In this document: one piece after another, positions 1-9,710 of the stretch
How positions within the stretch are numbered: the first letter of the stretch is position 1
Layout: each line of letters starts with the position of its first letter
Source of the DNA: DASUAS01 sp963809795
Lineage (GTDB): Bacteria > Actinomycetota > Acidimicrobiia > IMCC26256 > DASPTH01
Direction of reading: 5' to 3'
Assembly (NCBI GenBank): GCA_963809795.1
Contig: CAWELN010000012.1
Coordinates: forward strand, 1 to 64,000
DNA length: 64,000 nt
Notes under the pieces: generated by a model
What the model saw: the letters and a program-made list of their open reading frames with translations, nothing else
The model's database searches: none
Told to the model about the DNA's origin: nothing
Program-made: the position numbers and the translations under genes

Positions 1-1356
1 TTGTACCGACCGGTCGAACGAACCGGCGGGCCTGCGTTGGGAGCCTTGCGATTCTCACGGGTACTGGCGATCACGGTGGTCGTCGTCGCGCTGACCGGGT
101 CGACCGTCACGGTCGCCGGCGCGCAGAGCGCCACGCCCAAGGCGGACGACGTCGGCATCAGCAGCTCCGATCCGGCTCGCGGTGATCGCCGACGTCGACA
201 CCCCCGTGCAACCGGGCCTGTTCCAGAAGTCGGTCGACGCCATGAAGGCATGGGCTTCGGTCGTCGACGAAGGCGGCGGCATCGCCGGCCGCAAGCTCGT
301 CATCGACTTCATCGACTCGAAGCTCAACCCGAACGAGACCCGCAACGCCATCATCACAGCCTGCGCCAACGACTTCGCGATGGTGGGCGGCGAGGCGCTC
401 TTCGTCAGCAACGTCGACGACATGGTGGCCTGCAAGGACATTGCCGGGAAGCCGATCGGGATCCCCGACATCCCCGGGCTCGCCCTCGACCCCGCCCAGC
501 AGTGCTCACCGGTCTCGTACGTGATCATCGGACGCGGGCCGTACTCCGCGACCAAGAACGACAATCCGCAGACCTACGTCGCGCCGCAGGGTGACGCCCT
601 CTACTACCTGAAGAACAACAAGGACCTCCACGGCATCTGGACGGCCCCGGGCGACCTCAAGTCGACGAAGGACTCGTTGCTCCCCACCTACCAGGCGGCT
701 CAGGACCTCGGCATCAAGCCCGACGGGAAGGGCATCTACGACGTCTTCCAGCGCGACCCGCAGAGTGCGATGACTCCCATCGTGCAGGCCATCAAGCAGG
801 ACAACTCGACCTTCGCCTACAGCGGCAGCAACAAGATGCTGGACCTCCGCAAGGAGGCCACCCTGCAGGGCGTCACGTCGGTGAAGGTGTGGGGCTGCAC
901 CAGGGCGTCTACGCCCAGGACTTCGTCGACCAGGGCGGCGCCGACGTCGAGGGCACCCAGAGCGTGATCACGACGTTGCCGTTCTACACCGAGTACAAGC
1001 TCAATCCGACGCTGAAGAAGCTCGTCGCCGCGGCGGGTGGCATCGACAAGGTCGACAGCAACGCGGTGGCCTCGTGGCTCTCGGCGCTGCTCTTCCAGGA
1101 CAGCGGTCGGGAAGGCGACGGCCAACGGCGCGCGCTCTCCCGACAGTCGCTCTTCGACGCGCTGAAGCAGGAGCACTCGTTCAAGGCCGACGGGATCATG
1201 GGTCCCGCCGACGTCGCCAACCACATCCCGCCCGGCTGCATCGTGATGACGCAGGTGAAGAACGGCAAGCTGGTCCGCACCTACCCGAAGAAGCCCGGCA
1301 CCTTCGACTGCAACAAGAAGAACCTGGTCGAGATCAAGATGGACCTCAGCTGCACG
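1..1356 (+). pseudogene. ABC transporter substrate-binding protein (branched-chain amino acid type), frameshifted
   Basis: Type 1 periplasmic-binding protein, the extracellular solute receptor of an ABC importer. A hydrophobic secretion segment ends near an AGA-Q site at about residue 40. The rest aligns by eye along its length with the intact 437-residue protein at 51273-52586 (shared GIAGRK, VDFIDS, DLHGIW, GIKPDG, FYTEYK). Three frames are needed to read it: one base is missing near 170, one near 897, and a compensating pair lies around 1105-1135. The natural stop is unclear but should lie near 1350, just before the convergent gene. The start is TTG at 1, TTG at 46, or outside the window. 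Clear frame changes within otherwise conserved sequence suggest base-calling indels or a very recent pseudogene. The ligand is unknown. Confidence 0.8.
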
Positions 1357-1359
1357 AGG

Positions 1360-2392
1360 TCACGCCAGACGGGGGACGATCACGCCGAGGTCGGCGCTGG
1401 TCAGCACGCCTGGTCGCGCGGCGCAGACCGCCACCACCGAGTTGACCGCGGGATTCGCGGTCGAGCCCGGGGTCGTCGCGCCAGCTGATCGGGTTCGATC
1501 GGGAACGCCACGTCGACCTTCAGGGGCGCATCGCCCTCGACGGTCACCCGCCAGCCGGTGGTGCCGAGCGGCCAGTCGGCGTCGAGCACGTCGGTGCAGT
1601 ACCAGGTGGCGCGGAACGAGAGCCGGGCGTCGTCGCCCGCCACCACGTCCACCGTCGTCCGCTCGCGGCGATGATCCGGCCTCGATGTCGCCGGCGGCGA
1701 TGGTGACCCGGCGGCTCGCGACCGCGACCTCCGTCTCGGCCTCGACCCGGTCGATCGCCACCCCGATGCGCTCGGCCAGCGCCTCGAGCGGGGGGCCGAA
1801 GCTGGCGCGCATGTGCTCGGCCCGGCACTCGTCGACCACGCCCGGGCGCCGACCCATCCCCATCACCTCGAAGAGCAACTTGGGCGAGTCGCGCTGCGAG
1901 AGGTCGGCGAACTCCTCGATCAACAGCGTGTCGAGCGAGCGCTCCAGGAACAGCGGCGCGATCGGGGCGACGTCGCTGATGAAGCCGGGGCTGCCCGGTG
2001 GCGAAGAGCGAGACGCCGCCCTCCTGGCACACGGCCTCGAGCCGGTCGGCCACCTCGGCCGGGAGAGGGCGCACCGCGCGTGGACAGCGCCCGCGCAGGT
2101 GCTCACGACGTTCTTGCCCGACGCCAGGAGCCGGCACAGCTCGTCGACGTCGAGGCGGCTCGGCATGTGCAGGACGCAGTCGGCCTCGAGCGCGACGAGC
2201 GCGTCGACGTCGTCGGTGGCCGTGACACCGGTGTTCGCACCGGTCCCCGCGAGCTCGCCGGCGTCGACGCCGACCTTGTCGGGGCCGAACACGCGCACGC
2301 CCACGACCTCGAGGTCCGGGTGCGCGAGCGCACGCCCGCAGCGACCGTCGACCGATGTTCCCCGTGGCCCATTGCACGACGCGGTACCGCAC
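1360..2392 (-). pseudogene. DapB-like NAD(P)-dependent dehydrogenase (2,4-diaminopentanoate dehydrogenase type), frameshifted
   Basis: The N-terminus from GTG 2392 reads RYRVVQWATGNIGRRSLR, a Rossmann nucleotide-binding start typical of the actinobacterial 'dihydrodipicolinate reductase-like' amine dehydrogenase family. It continues with HPDLEVVGVRVFGPDKVG, TDDVDALVALEADCVLHM and a C-terminal domain (GFISDVAPIAPLFLE, WYCTDVLDADWPLGTTGW). The family is usually about 350 residues, which fits the span. The reading frame changes at least five times, so the gene cannot be translated as it stands. It converges on the binding protein at its 3' end and diverges from an acyl-CoA dehydrogenase at its 5' end. 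Lysine biosynthesis is unlikely in this catabolic setting, and the substrate is unknown. Confidence 0.7.
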
Positions 2393-2463
2393 CAGAATCC
2401 CCCCAGATCGGCTTGGTATCGTACTCCGGACCGTCCGCACCGGCCCGGGGGGCACACGACAAC
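2393..2463. promoter_or_regulatory. Divergent promoter region
   Basis: This 71-base gap separates the starts of the DapB-like gene (minus) and the acyl-CoA dehydrogenase (plus). On the minus strand a TACGAT hexamer resembles a -10 box, and a run of six G lies about 10 bases before GTG 2392 as a ribosome-binding site. A second G run precedes GTG 2464. No convincing -35 or operator is visible. Co-regulation of the two genes is inferred from the arrangement only. Confidence 0.35.
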
Positions 2464-3598
2464 GTGGAGACCGCGGAGTTCCGCGCCGGGCTGGTCCGCT
2501 GGCTCGACGAGCACCTCACCGAGCTCGAACCGCCCTACGTCGGCGAGGGCACCCTGGGCGAGCAGATGGAGCAGCTGTTCGCGCGTGAAGCGGGCGCTGT
2601 TCGACGCCGGGTGGATGCGGTGGGGCTGGCCCGAGTCGGTCGGCGGGCTCGGCGGCCCGCCGATGCTGCGCGCGGTGCTGGGCGAGGAGGTCACCGGGCG
2701 CGACCTCGTGGTGCCCGGGTTCTTCTCGATGACGGAGATCCTCGCCCCCACGTTGGCCGAGTTCGCCGCCCCCGAGCTGGCGCGCGAGGAGATCCCGAAG
2801 CTGCTCCACGGCGAGGCGATGTGGTGCCAGGGCTTCTCGGAGCCCGGCACCGGGAGCGACCTGTCATCGCTGTCCTGCCGGCCGCGAACCGGGCGCGACG
2901 GTCACTGGGTCGTGAACGGCCAGAAGCTGTGGACCAGCCTCTCGCAGTACGCGTCGCGCTGTGTGCTGCTCACCCGTACCGGCTCGGCCGAGTCGCGGCA
3001 TCGGGGCATCACCGCGTTCTTCGTCGACATGGACACGCCCGGGATCACGGTGCGGCCGTTCGCGCTCATGAACGGGGCGCCCGAGTTCGCGGAGGTGTTC
3101 TTCGACGACGTCGTCGTCCCCGCCGACCGCGTCCTGGGCGACGTGAACGGCGGTTGGGCGGTGGCGATGAACATCCTCCCGTTCGAGCGGTCGACGAGCT
3201 TCTGGCACCGGACCGCCTACCTCGCCAACCGGATGCGGCGGCGCCTCGAGCGGGCGCCCGACGACGTGCACAGCGCGACGGTGCTGGGCGAGGCGTTCCA
3301 GATGCTCTACGCGATGCGCGCCCGCTCGCGGCTCACCCAGTACCGCCTCGCCGAGCACGGCGTGCTGGGCGCGGAGACGTCGATCGACAAGATCCTGGTG
3401 GCCACCGCCGAACAGCAGCTGTTCGACAGGGCCCGGGAGCTGCTGCCCGGACTGGTGGAGCTCGACGACAGTCCCGACGGGGAGCGGTGGCGCTCCGAGT
3501 ACCTCTACTCGCGTGCGGCCACGATCTACGGCGGCTCGGCCGAGATCCAGCGCAACATCGTGGCCCGGCGGTTGCTCGACCTCGGGGCGGAGGCGTAG
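2464..3598 (+). pseudogene. Acyl-CoA dehydrogenase, frameshifted once
   Basis: FAD enzyme oxidising acyl-CoA to enoyl-CoA. The N-terminal part (VETAEFRAGLVRWLDEHL) is in one frame up to about 2583, where a missing base moves it to the next frame (RALFDAGWMRWGWPE). After that the family signature runs without a break: WCQGFSEPGTGSDLSS in the middle domain, VVNGQKLWTS, and a C-terminal IYGGSAEIQRNIVARR near the stop. Length is about 378 residues, normal for the family. The next gene is a second, shorter dehydrogenase-like subunit one base downstream, as in the heteromeric acyl-CoA dehydrogenases of actinobacterial steroid and terpenoid pathways. A paralogous pair lies at 35095-37256. GTG 2464 is chosen because it follows the G-rich site and matches family N-termini. 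Confidence 0.8.
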
Positions 3599-4553
3599 GT
3601 GGAGGCCGACGAGCTCGAGCTGCTCGACAAGACGTGACGGCACGCGCTGGTGTCGGCGCCGGACGCCGACGACGCGCTCGACGCCATCGGATGGCCCGAC
3701 GTGCTCGCGGCCGAACCGCGTGACGCGGTGTCGGTGGTGTTCGGTGCCCTGGGCGACCTGAACGCGGTCGCGTCGTCGCTCGACGACGTGCTGCTCGACG
3801 CCCTGGGCGTGACCGCCGGGTCCGGCGCGGCGGTCGTGCTGCCGGCCTTCGGCGGGTGGGACCCTCCCGGTGTCGTGTCCGGCGGTGCGCTCGCGGTCGA
3901 CGGTCTGGCGTTCGCGGAGTGCCCGGCGCGACACGGTCGCGGTTCCCCACCGCGACGGCGATCAGGTGATCGTGGCCGTCGTGAACATCGAGGCGATCGA
4001 ACGTACGGTGATCGAGGGCATCGCCCCCGAGGTCGGGATGTCACGGCTCCAGGCGGCCGCGGTACAGCCGGCCGCCATCGAGACCCTCGCGCCGGATGCA
4101 TGGGACGACGCCCTGCTCGCCGGCCGGCGGGCGCTCGCCACCGAGCTCGTCGCCGTCGGGCGCGCCATGCTCCGTCTCGCCCGCGACCACACGCTCACCC
4201 GCGAGCAGTTCGGCCGTCCGATCGCCCAGTTCCAGGCGGTGCGGCACCGTCTGGCCGAGGCCTACGTCGCGCTCCAGACGGGCGACGCCGCGGTCGCTGC
4301 CGCATGGGACGCGCCCGATCCGATGACGGCGATGCTCGCCAAATCGCTCGCCGGGCGCGGCGCGCGGATCGCCGCCACCCACAGCCAGCAGGTGCTGGCC
4401 GGCATCGGGTTCACCGAGGAGCACCCGCTGCACCGGTACGTGAAGCGCACACTGCTGCTCGACGGCCTGCTCGGGTCGTCGACCCGCCTGCCGCGGGAGA
4501 TCGGCGTCACGCTCCTCGCGACCCGACAGCTCCCCCGTTTGCTGGACCTGTAG
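3599..4553 (+). pseudogene. Acyl-CoA dehydrogenase, short partner subunit, frameshifted and with in-frame stop
   Basis: It begins GTG 3599 (VEADELELLDKT), then an in-frame TGA at 3635-3637, then continues in the same frame (SAPDADDALDAIGWPDVLAAEPRD). Near 3930 the frame changes, and the C-terminal domain reads through to the stop: ALATELVAVGRAMLRLARDHTLTREQFGRPIAQFQAVRH, a signature of acyl-CoA dehydrogenase C-terminal helices. About 315 residues if repaired. It is shorter than, and one base downstream of, the first dehydrogenase, so it is probably the second chain of a heteromer. Its counterpart at 36218-37256 also carries a frameshift. The in-frame stop makes true inactivation possible, but indel errors could explain the rest. 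Confidence 0.75.
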
Positions 4554-4555
4554 CC

Positions 4556-6050
4556 GTGGGCGACGGCGCACGAACGCTCAGCGAGGTGCTGCGCCGCCGG
4601 GCGGCGAGCGACCGCGACCGCGCCACGCTCGACTTCGAGGACCGCTCGTTCACGTTCGGCGACCTGCGGTCCCACGCCGACGACTGGGCCGGGGCGTTGG
4701 CCGGCGCCGGGGTCACCCGCGGCGCGCGCGTGGCCCTCATGTCGGCCAACCGGCCGGAGTTCGTGTTCGCGGTCTACGGCGCCCTGCAGCTGGGTGCCAC
4801 GGTCGTGATGTTCAGCCCGGCGTGGAAGGCCCTGGAGGTACAGCACACGTGCGCGGTGGTCTCCCCGCAGTTCGTGCTCGGTGACGAGGCCGGGTGCGCC
4901 GCGCTGGCGGCCGCGCTCCCGTCGGCACCGGTCGTCCGCCTCGATGATGCGGCGCCGGCGGCGGCGGGCGATCCGGGCGCGTTCGTCGACGACGTCGACG
5001 CCGACGCGGTGCTCGTGTTCAGCTCCGGGACGACCGGCCTGCCGAAGGCCGTCCGCCACACCCACCGCTCGCTCGGCCACGGGGTGGAGCACTGGATCGC
5101 GTCGCTCGGGCTCACCGACCGCGACCACTTCCAGGTCGCAACACCTCCAGTGCACATCCTCGGTCTGCTCAACATCGTGACCGCGGTCGCCGCGGGGTCG
5201 CGGATCCGCCTCCACCCACGCTTCGATCTCGACGCGTCGTTGCCGCGCCATCGCCGAGGAGCGCATGACGCTCGAGATGGCGGTGGCGCCGATCGCGCTG
5301 GGGATGGCGAACCACCCGCAGCTCGAGGACTTCGACCTCAGCTCGCTGCGCTACATCATGTGGGGGGCGACGCCGGTGGCCGAGGAGGTCGCCCGGACGG
5401 TCAGCCGGCGGACCGGCGTGCACTGGCTCCCCGCTTACGGCACCAGCGAGGTTCCCGTCATCGCCGCCAACCCGGTGCAGGACCCGGAGCGCTGGCGGCT
5501 CGACAGCGCCGGGCTGGCCGCGCCGGGGGTCGAGATCCGCATCGCCGATCCCGAGACCGGCGCGGTGCTCGATCCCGGGTCCACCGGCGAGATCGAGGTG
5601 CGCAGCCGGTCGGCGATGGCCGGGTACCTCCCCGACTCGGAGACCGCGGCCGCCTTCCACGACGGCTGGTACCGCACCGGTGACATCGGGTGGCTGGAGC
5701 CGGAGGGCTGGTTGCACATCACCGACCGGCTCAAGGAGATGATCAAGGTCCGGGGGTTCCAGGTGGCGCCGGCGGAGCTGGAGGCGGTGCTGCACGGCGA
5801 CCACCGCGTCCACGACTGCGCGGTCTTCGGCGTCGACGACGCGGAGCTCGGTGAGGCGATCGTCGCCGCCGTCGTCCTCGCCCCGGGCACGCAGGTCTCG
5901 CCGGAGGAGCTCCAAGCGGTGATCGCCGACCGGCTCGCGGGCTACAAGCGCGTGCGCCACGTCATGATGGTCGACGCGATCCCGCGGCTGCCGTCGGGGA
6001 AGGCGTTGCGCCGTCAGCTCAAGGAAGCGTGGATCTCCGATCAGCGGTGA
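4556..6050 (+). pseudogene. AMP-forming acyl-CoA synthetase, frameshifted once
   Basis: Adenylate-forming enzyme that activates a carboxylic acid to acyl-CoA. Motifs in order: VLVFSSGTTGLPKAVRHTH (P-loop-like A3 motif, about residue 155), YGTSEVP (A5), GWYRTGDIGWLEPEGWLHITDR (A7/A8) and the C-terminal catalytic lysine motif PSGKALRRQLK. The frame changes near 5245: the first half ends inside FDLDASL, and the second half resumes around AEERMTLEMAVAP. Length if repaired is about 497 residues, normal for the family. It starts three bases after the preceding dehydrogenase stop, so the three plus-strand genes form one operon. Together they look like activation and first oxidation of one acid, inferred from context. 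Confidence 0.82.
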
Positions 6051-6171
6051 CCGGACGGGACGTACGGAACGAGCCGCGCCGAACTCTGGCAATCTCTTGC
6101 CGGGGATCGGAGCACGTCGCACCGGTCGCCGCGGCCACGGGCGCGTCACCGTCGAGCTGGAGGAGCGACGC

Positions 6172-8225
6172 ATGGGTTTGGGGGTCGGGGATCGGGGATC
6201 GCGTGATCCCTTGTTCGACACGCCGTACATCGACGTCGACGAGTGGCGTGACGAGCCGGTGCGCCACCGGTTCGTGCACGGTGGCTTCGAGGCCACCGAT
6301 GCCCGGTTCGCCATGTACTTCCCGCCGCCGGCGCGGTACCAGGGTCGTTTCTTCCAGCCGTTGATGCCGGTCTCCGGTACCGAATACGGAGCGGCCAGCG
6401 GCGCACTGAGCCACGTCGCGGGGCTCGGCGGATACATCGGATTCTGCTCCGACAACGGCGGCTATCTCGTCGAGTCGAACCTCGGCAGCCTCATGCCGTT
6501 CCCCGGAGCGGGCCCGGATCTGACCTTGAATCGGACGAGCGCGGCCGTCGCCCGCTACTCACGGCAGGTCGCCGCCGAGATGTACGGCGATCATCGACCC
6601 TTCGGCTACGTCTACGGCGGGAGTGGCGGCGCCTACAAGACGATCAGCTGCGTCGAGAACCATCTCGGCGTCTGGGACGGCGCGCTGCCGTATGTGCACG
6701 GCACGCCCAAGAGCATCCCTGTCCTCCTCATCGCGCCGAGTCACGTCATGCGGGTCGTCGGAGACCGGCTGTCACGGCGTCGTCGACGCGCTCGAGCCGG
6801 GCGGCAGCGGCGACATGTTCGAGGGCCTGAACGCGAGCGAACGCGATGCGCTCGCCGAGATCACGCGGCTGGGGTACTCCCCTCGCATCTGGTTCGACGT
6901 CGATCGCATCGCCGCGCAGTACCAGGGCGGCGTCTGGTCGATGCTCGTGGACGGCATCCGCCGCGCCGACCCCGGCTACTTCGACGACTTCTGGAGGCTT
7001 CCGGGCTACCTCGGCGCCGACGAGGCGTCGTCCGTGGCGAAGGCGCGAGTCAAGCAGGACGTCACCGTCAGCGGGCTCGTCGGCCGGAGCGAGGTCGTCA
7101 AGGCCGGGCTCCGGCTGCCGCTGTCGATGCTGGTGGAGGAATGGGCCGACGCGCCCGCCGCGCTACGCCTCGACGGCTTGGCCGCGGTCGACCTGCGGGG
7201 CGCGGCGATGACCTTCAAGTCGGGAGCCGCCGCGGGTCGCGTCCTGTACGTCGTGGACTCACTCGATGACCTCGTCCTCATCGGGTACGGCGCGGGTGGC
7301 AGCGAAGGACTCACCGACGTGGCGGCCGGTGATGTGGTCGAGCTCGACAACTCGGTGTACCTCGCCGCGCAGACCTACCACCGGCACGTGGTGGACACGG
7401 ACTACCCCAACTGGGACCACCTCCACATCGGCGGCCGGCCGGTGTACCCGCAGCGCTCGGTGCACACCGGCACCTGGCCGGAGACCCAGACCGGTCGCTT
7501 CGCGTGCAAGATGATCGTGGTCCAGGCGTTGATGGACGAAGCGGCCGCCCCGATCCAGGCCGAGTGGTATCGACGCCGGATCGCCGAGCACTTGGCTGAT
7601 CGCCTCGACGACCAGTACCGACTCTGGTTCGTCGACAACGCGATGCACACGACGCCGGTCGTCGAACCGGGCGACGCGCGGCCGGTCCGCACGACGAGAG
7701 TCGTCAGCTACCTGGGTGTCCTCCACCAGGGTCTGCGCGACCTCGTCAACTGGGTCGAGCACGGCGTCGCCCCACCCGAGAGCACGCCCTTCGAGATCTC
7801 CGGAGGCCAGGTCGTCGTCCCCGTGACCGCGGCCGAGCGCAAAGGGGTGCAACCGGTCCCGACACTCACCGTCGACGGCGCGGACCACATCGACGTCGGC
7901 GTCGGCGAAGCGGTGACGTTTGTCGGCCGTGCGGACATGCCGCCGGGGGCGGGCGTGATCGTGGAAGCCGAGTTCGACTTCGACGGCTCGGGTGAGTTCC
8001 CCGAGCACGACCGTCCCACGCCCGGTGGCGACGGCCCGCTGACGTCCGTCTCGTTCACCACGACGCACGCGTTCGACGAACCGGGTACGTACTTCCCATC
8101 GATGCGGGTCACGTCGCATCGCGAGGGCGATCGGCATTCGCTGTACCGCGCGCATCCAGAACATCGCCCGAGTTCGGGTTGGCGTCCACGAACAAGCGAC
8201 GACCACCGATGACCGAGCCGGCTGA
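6172..8225 (+). pseudogene. Alpha/beta-hydrolase-like protein with C-terminal PKD-like domain, frameshifted twice
   Basis: ATG 6172 follows a strong GGAGGAG ribosome-binding site. The first part contains FGYVYGGSGGAYKTISCVE, a nucleophile-elbow-like GGSGG motif expected in serine hydrolases. The frame changes near 6770, and the long second part (DMFEGLNASERDALAEITRLGYSPR to NAMHTTP) keeps the catalytic-domain character. From about 7860 the protein carries a beta-rich PKD-like domain (VGEAVTFVGRADMP, FDFDGSGEFPEHD, THAFDEPGTYFPSMRVTSH). A second shift near 8144 restores ARIQNIARVRVGV and a stop at 8223-8225. No signal peptide is obvious at the N-terminus. The substrate is not known; a large esterase is the best guess. 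Confidence 0.65.
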
Positions 8226-8231
8226 TTTGTC

Positions 8232-8577
8232 TTAGTGTTCGTCGGCTCCCGGGGCCCAGATCGTCCCGGTGAAGTAGCCGATGGTCATGTGGGTAGCGCC
8301 GTCGAGCAGGCGCTTGATGGTGAAGCCTCCGGTGGCACCGCTGAACCTGCCGGTACCGCCAGTGATGTTGGCCGTTTCAACTATGGAGAGAACGGCGGTG
8401 GGCGGTGTTCCCGAAGCAACGCGTGGCGGGGCACCGCGTCCCGGCAGGTGACCGGGTCACCGCCTGGGCCATTGCCGGACCGAGAGCAGCGAATGCGAGC
8501 ACCAAGGCGCCCGCGATACAGGTCGCTGCCATCGGGTGGTCAGACGACCCTGACGTCATGATCCCTCGTACTTCCAC
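8232..8577 (-). pseudogene. Remnant of a small secreted beta-rich protein
   Basis: On the minus strand a signal-peptide-like segment (GALVLAFAALGPAMAQA) begins near 8577. In a different frame, ending at the TAA at 8232-8234, is a C-terminal piece reading NITGGTGRFSGATGGFTIKR then MTIGYFTGTIW. The GGTGRFxGATG pattern is characteristic of small secreted repeat-like beta proteins, and a related intact example lies at 17813-18274. The two parts are separated by a stop and at least one frame change, and the middle appears shortened. It converges on the hydrolase gene, ending seven bases from it. Probably non-functional. Confidence 0.45.
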
Positions 8578-8715
8578 CCGAAGTCCCGCAAGAGTTGGTG
8601 GTCCTTGTGACGCGCTCCTACCCGCGCAGACGACGGTGGCGCCGTCAACGCTGCGCGGGCACCATGAGTTGGTTCAGCACCGTCCGCCGGTGACTCTCCG
8701 ACGATTGAGGCTGCC

Positions 8716-9048
8716 ATGAAGTTCAACCACCTCGGTATCCCGACCGTCAACTCGTTCGAGGGTGAGATTCCGCTGCCGCACCTGAAGATGACGGTCAGCG
8801 ATCATCTGAACAACCCTTTCGGAATCCAGTGGCAGCGCTACGACGATGACGCCCCACTTCCCGAACTCGTCAAGACCGTGCCACACGTTGCGTTCGAGGT
8901 CGATGATCTGCACGAGGCGCTCGAAGGTCATCACGTGATCATCGAACCGAACAGTCCGAGCGCCGGCGTGCTCGTTGCCTTCATCGAGGTGAACGGCGCG
9001 CCGGTCGAGCTGATGCAGATCGACCACGCGATTCGACCAGACCTCTGA
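8716..9048 (+). CDS. VOC (glyoxalase/bleomycin-resistance) family protein
   Basis: A 110-residue single-domain protein. It starts MKFNHLGIPT and ends VPHVAFEVDDLHEAL, VAFIEVNGAPVELMQ, the beta-alpha-beta-beta-beta pattern and the late metal-ligand glutamate (PVELM) of the vicinal oxygen chelate superfamily. Such proteins bind a divalent metal and act on varied small molecules. The segment between the two halves is short, so only one VOC module is present and a dimer would be needed for a full site. It stands alone between a pseudogene and a hairpin. No specific substrate can be assigned. Confidence 0.75.
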   Translation: MKFNHLGIPTVNSFEGEIPLPHLKMTVSDHLNNPFGIQWQRYDDDAPLPELVKTVPHVAFEVDDLHEALEGHHVIIEPNSPSAGVLVAFIEVNGAPVELMQIDHAIRPDL

Positions 9049-9059
9049 CCTCCACAGTC

Positions 9060-9075
9060 GCCAAGTCGCCTTGGC
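9060..9075 (+). terminator. Hairpin after the VOC gene
   Basis: Perfect inverted repeat GCCAAG-TCGC-CTTGGC (6-base stem, 4-base loop) starting 12 bases after the VOC stop codon. There is no U-run, as is common in GC-rich actinobacteria. It overlaps the start of the TPR remnant, so it could be coincidental. Confidence 0.35.
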
Positions 9076-9360
9076 GCAAGGCCACGCAACCCAAGCCGTC
9101 GAGCACGCACGCCGCGCGGTGGACTTGGCTCGCGCTCGCGACGACCCCACATGGCTGGCCGTCGCGCTGGCAATATCGGCAGCCGCCCACGGCCTGTGCG
9201 GAAACCCACACTCGACGCCTCGCTGGGCCCGGCGCGCCGGCGCGAGCTCTACGCGCACGGCATGGCCATCAGCGACGCCGACGCCGTCGACTGCGCCAAC
9301 ACCGCAATCGCCCGCTACCTCAACGACGAACCGGCCGGAGCCCGCTCCGCCGAGCGGTGA
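9062..9360 (+). pseudogene. Decayed C-terminal fragment of a TPR-type transcriptional regulator
   Basis: One frame reads QVALAQGHATQAVEHARRA, then VDLARARDDPTWLAVAL, a tetratricopeptide helix pair. Around 9195 the frame changes, and the end reads RRRELYAHGMAISDADAVDC to the TGA at 9358-9360. This resembles the last helices of cyclase-ATPase-TPR or LuxR/ATPase regulators, and the remnant at 19320-20067 ends in a similar way (AHGAGMSLDGVID). No start codon or upstream domains remain. It sits just before the intact regulator at 9711. Confidence 0.45.
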
Positions 9361-9649
9361 CACGCGCACCATCTACCCGGCCGCGCACCGAACGCGAGCT
9401 CCGAAACACGCGCAGAATCGCCATCGCAGGGTGCGCAGAACGGCACATCGGCGCTTGCTTCTTGCGCCAGTTGTCGACTGGACGAGGTAGCGAAGATTGC
9501 CCGGTCCGGCGTGCTTACGGCGAGCGCCGATCGGCAGATGGGCGCGCGAGACGGCAGAGAGAGTGAGCAGGAGTCGGAAGACAGATCGCCGGTGAGGTGT
9601 GGCCGACGCGGCCCGGCGTCGTGGCTGCTCTGTGCGCCTGATCAGGCAG

Positions 9650-9678
9650 GTGACGTGGTCCGTTTTGCCTGGTTTACT
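9650..9678 (+). promoter_or_regulatory. Predicted promoter of the first cyclase-ATPase gene
   Basis: GTGACG (-35-like, 9650-9655) and TTTACT (-10-like, 9673-9678) are 17 bases apart. The element lies in a leader that is nearly identical to the one in front of the second regulator (20254-20282), including the GGGGG ribosome-binding site and GTGGTG start. Conservation between two otherwise diverged loci supports function. The sigma class is not known. Confidence 0.5.
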
Positions 9679-9710
9679 CTTGGTCCTCGGGCTGCGAACC
9701 ATCGGGGGTC

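Noticed and set aside
1442..2460. Plus-strand reading of the long frame before the acyl-CoA dehydrogenase as its N-terminus
   Set aside because: The sequence is the antisense of the DapB-like gene, which has real motifs on the minus strand.
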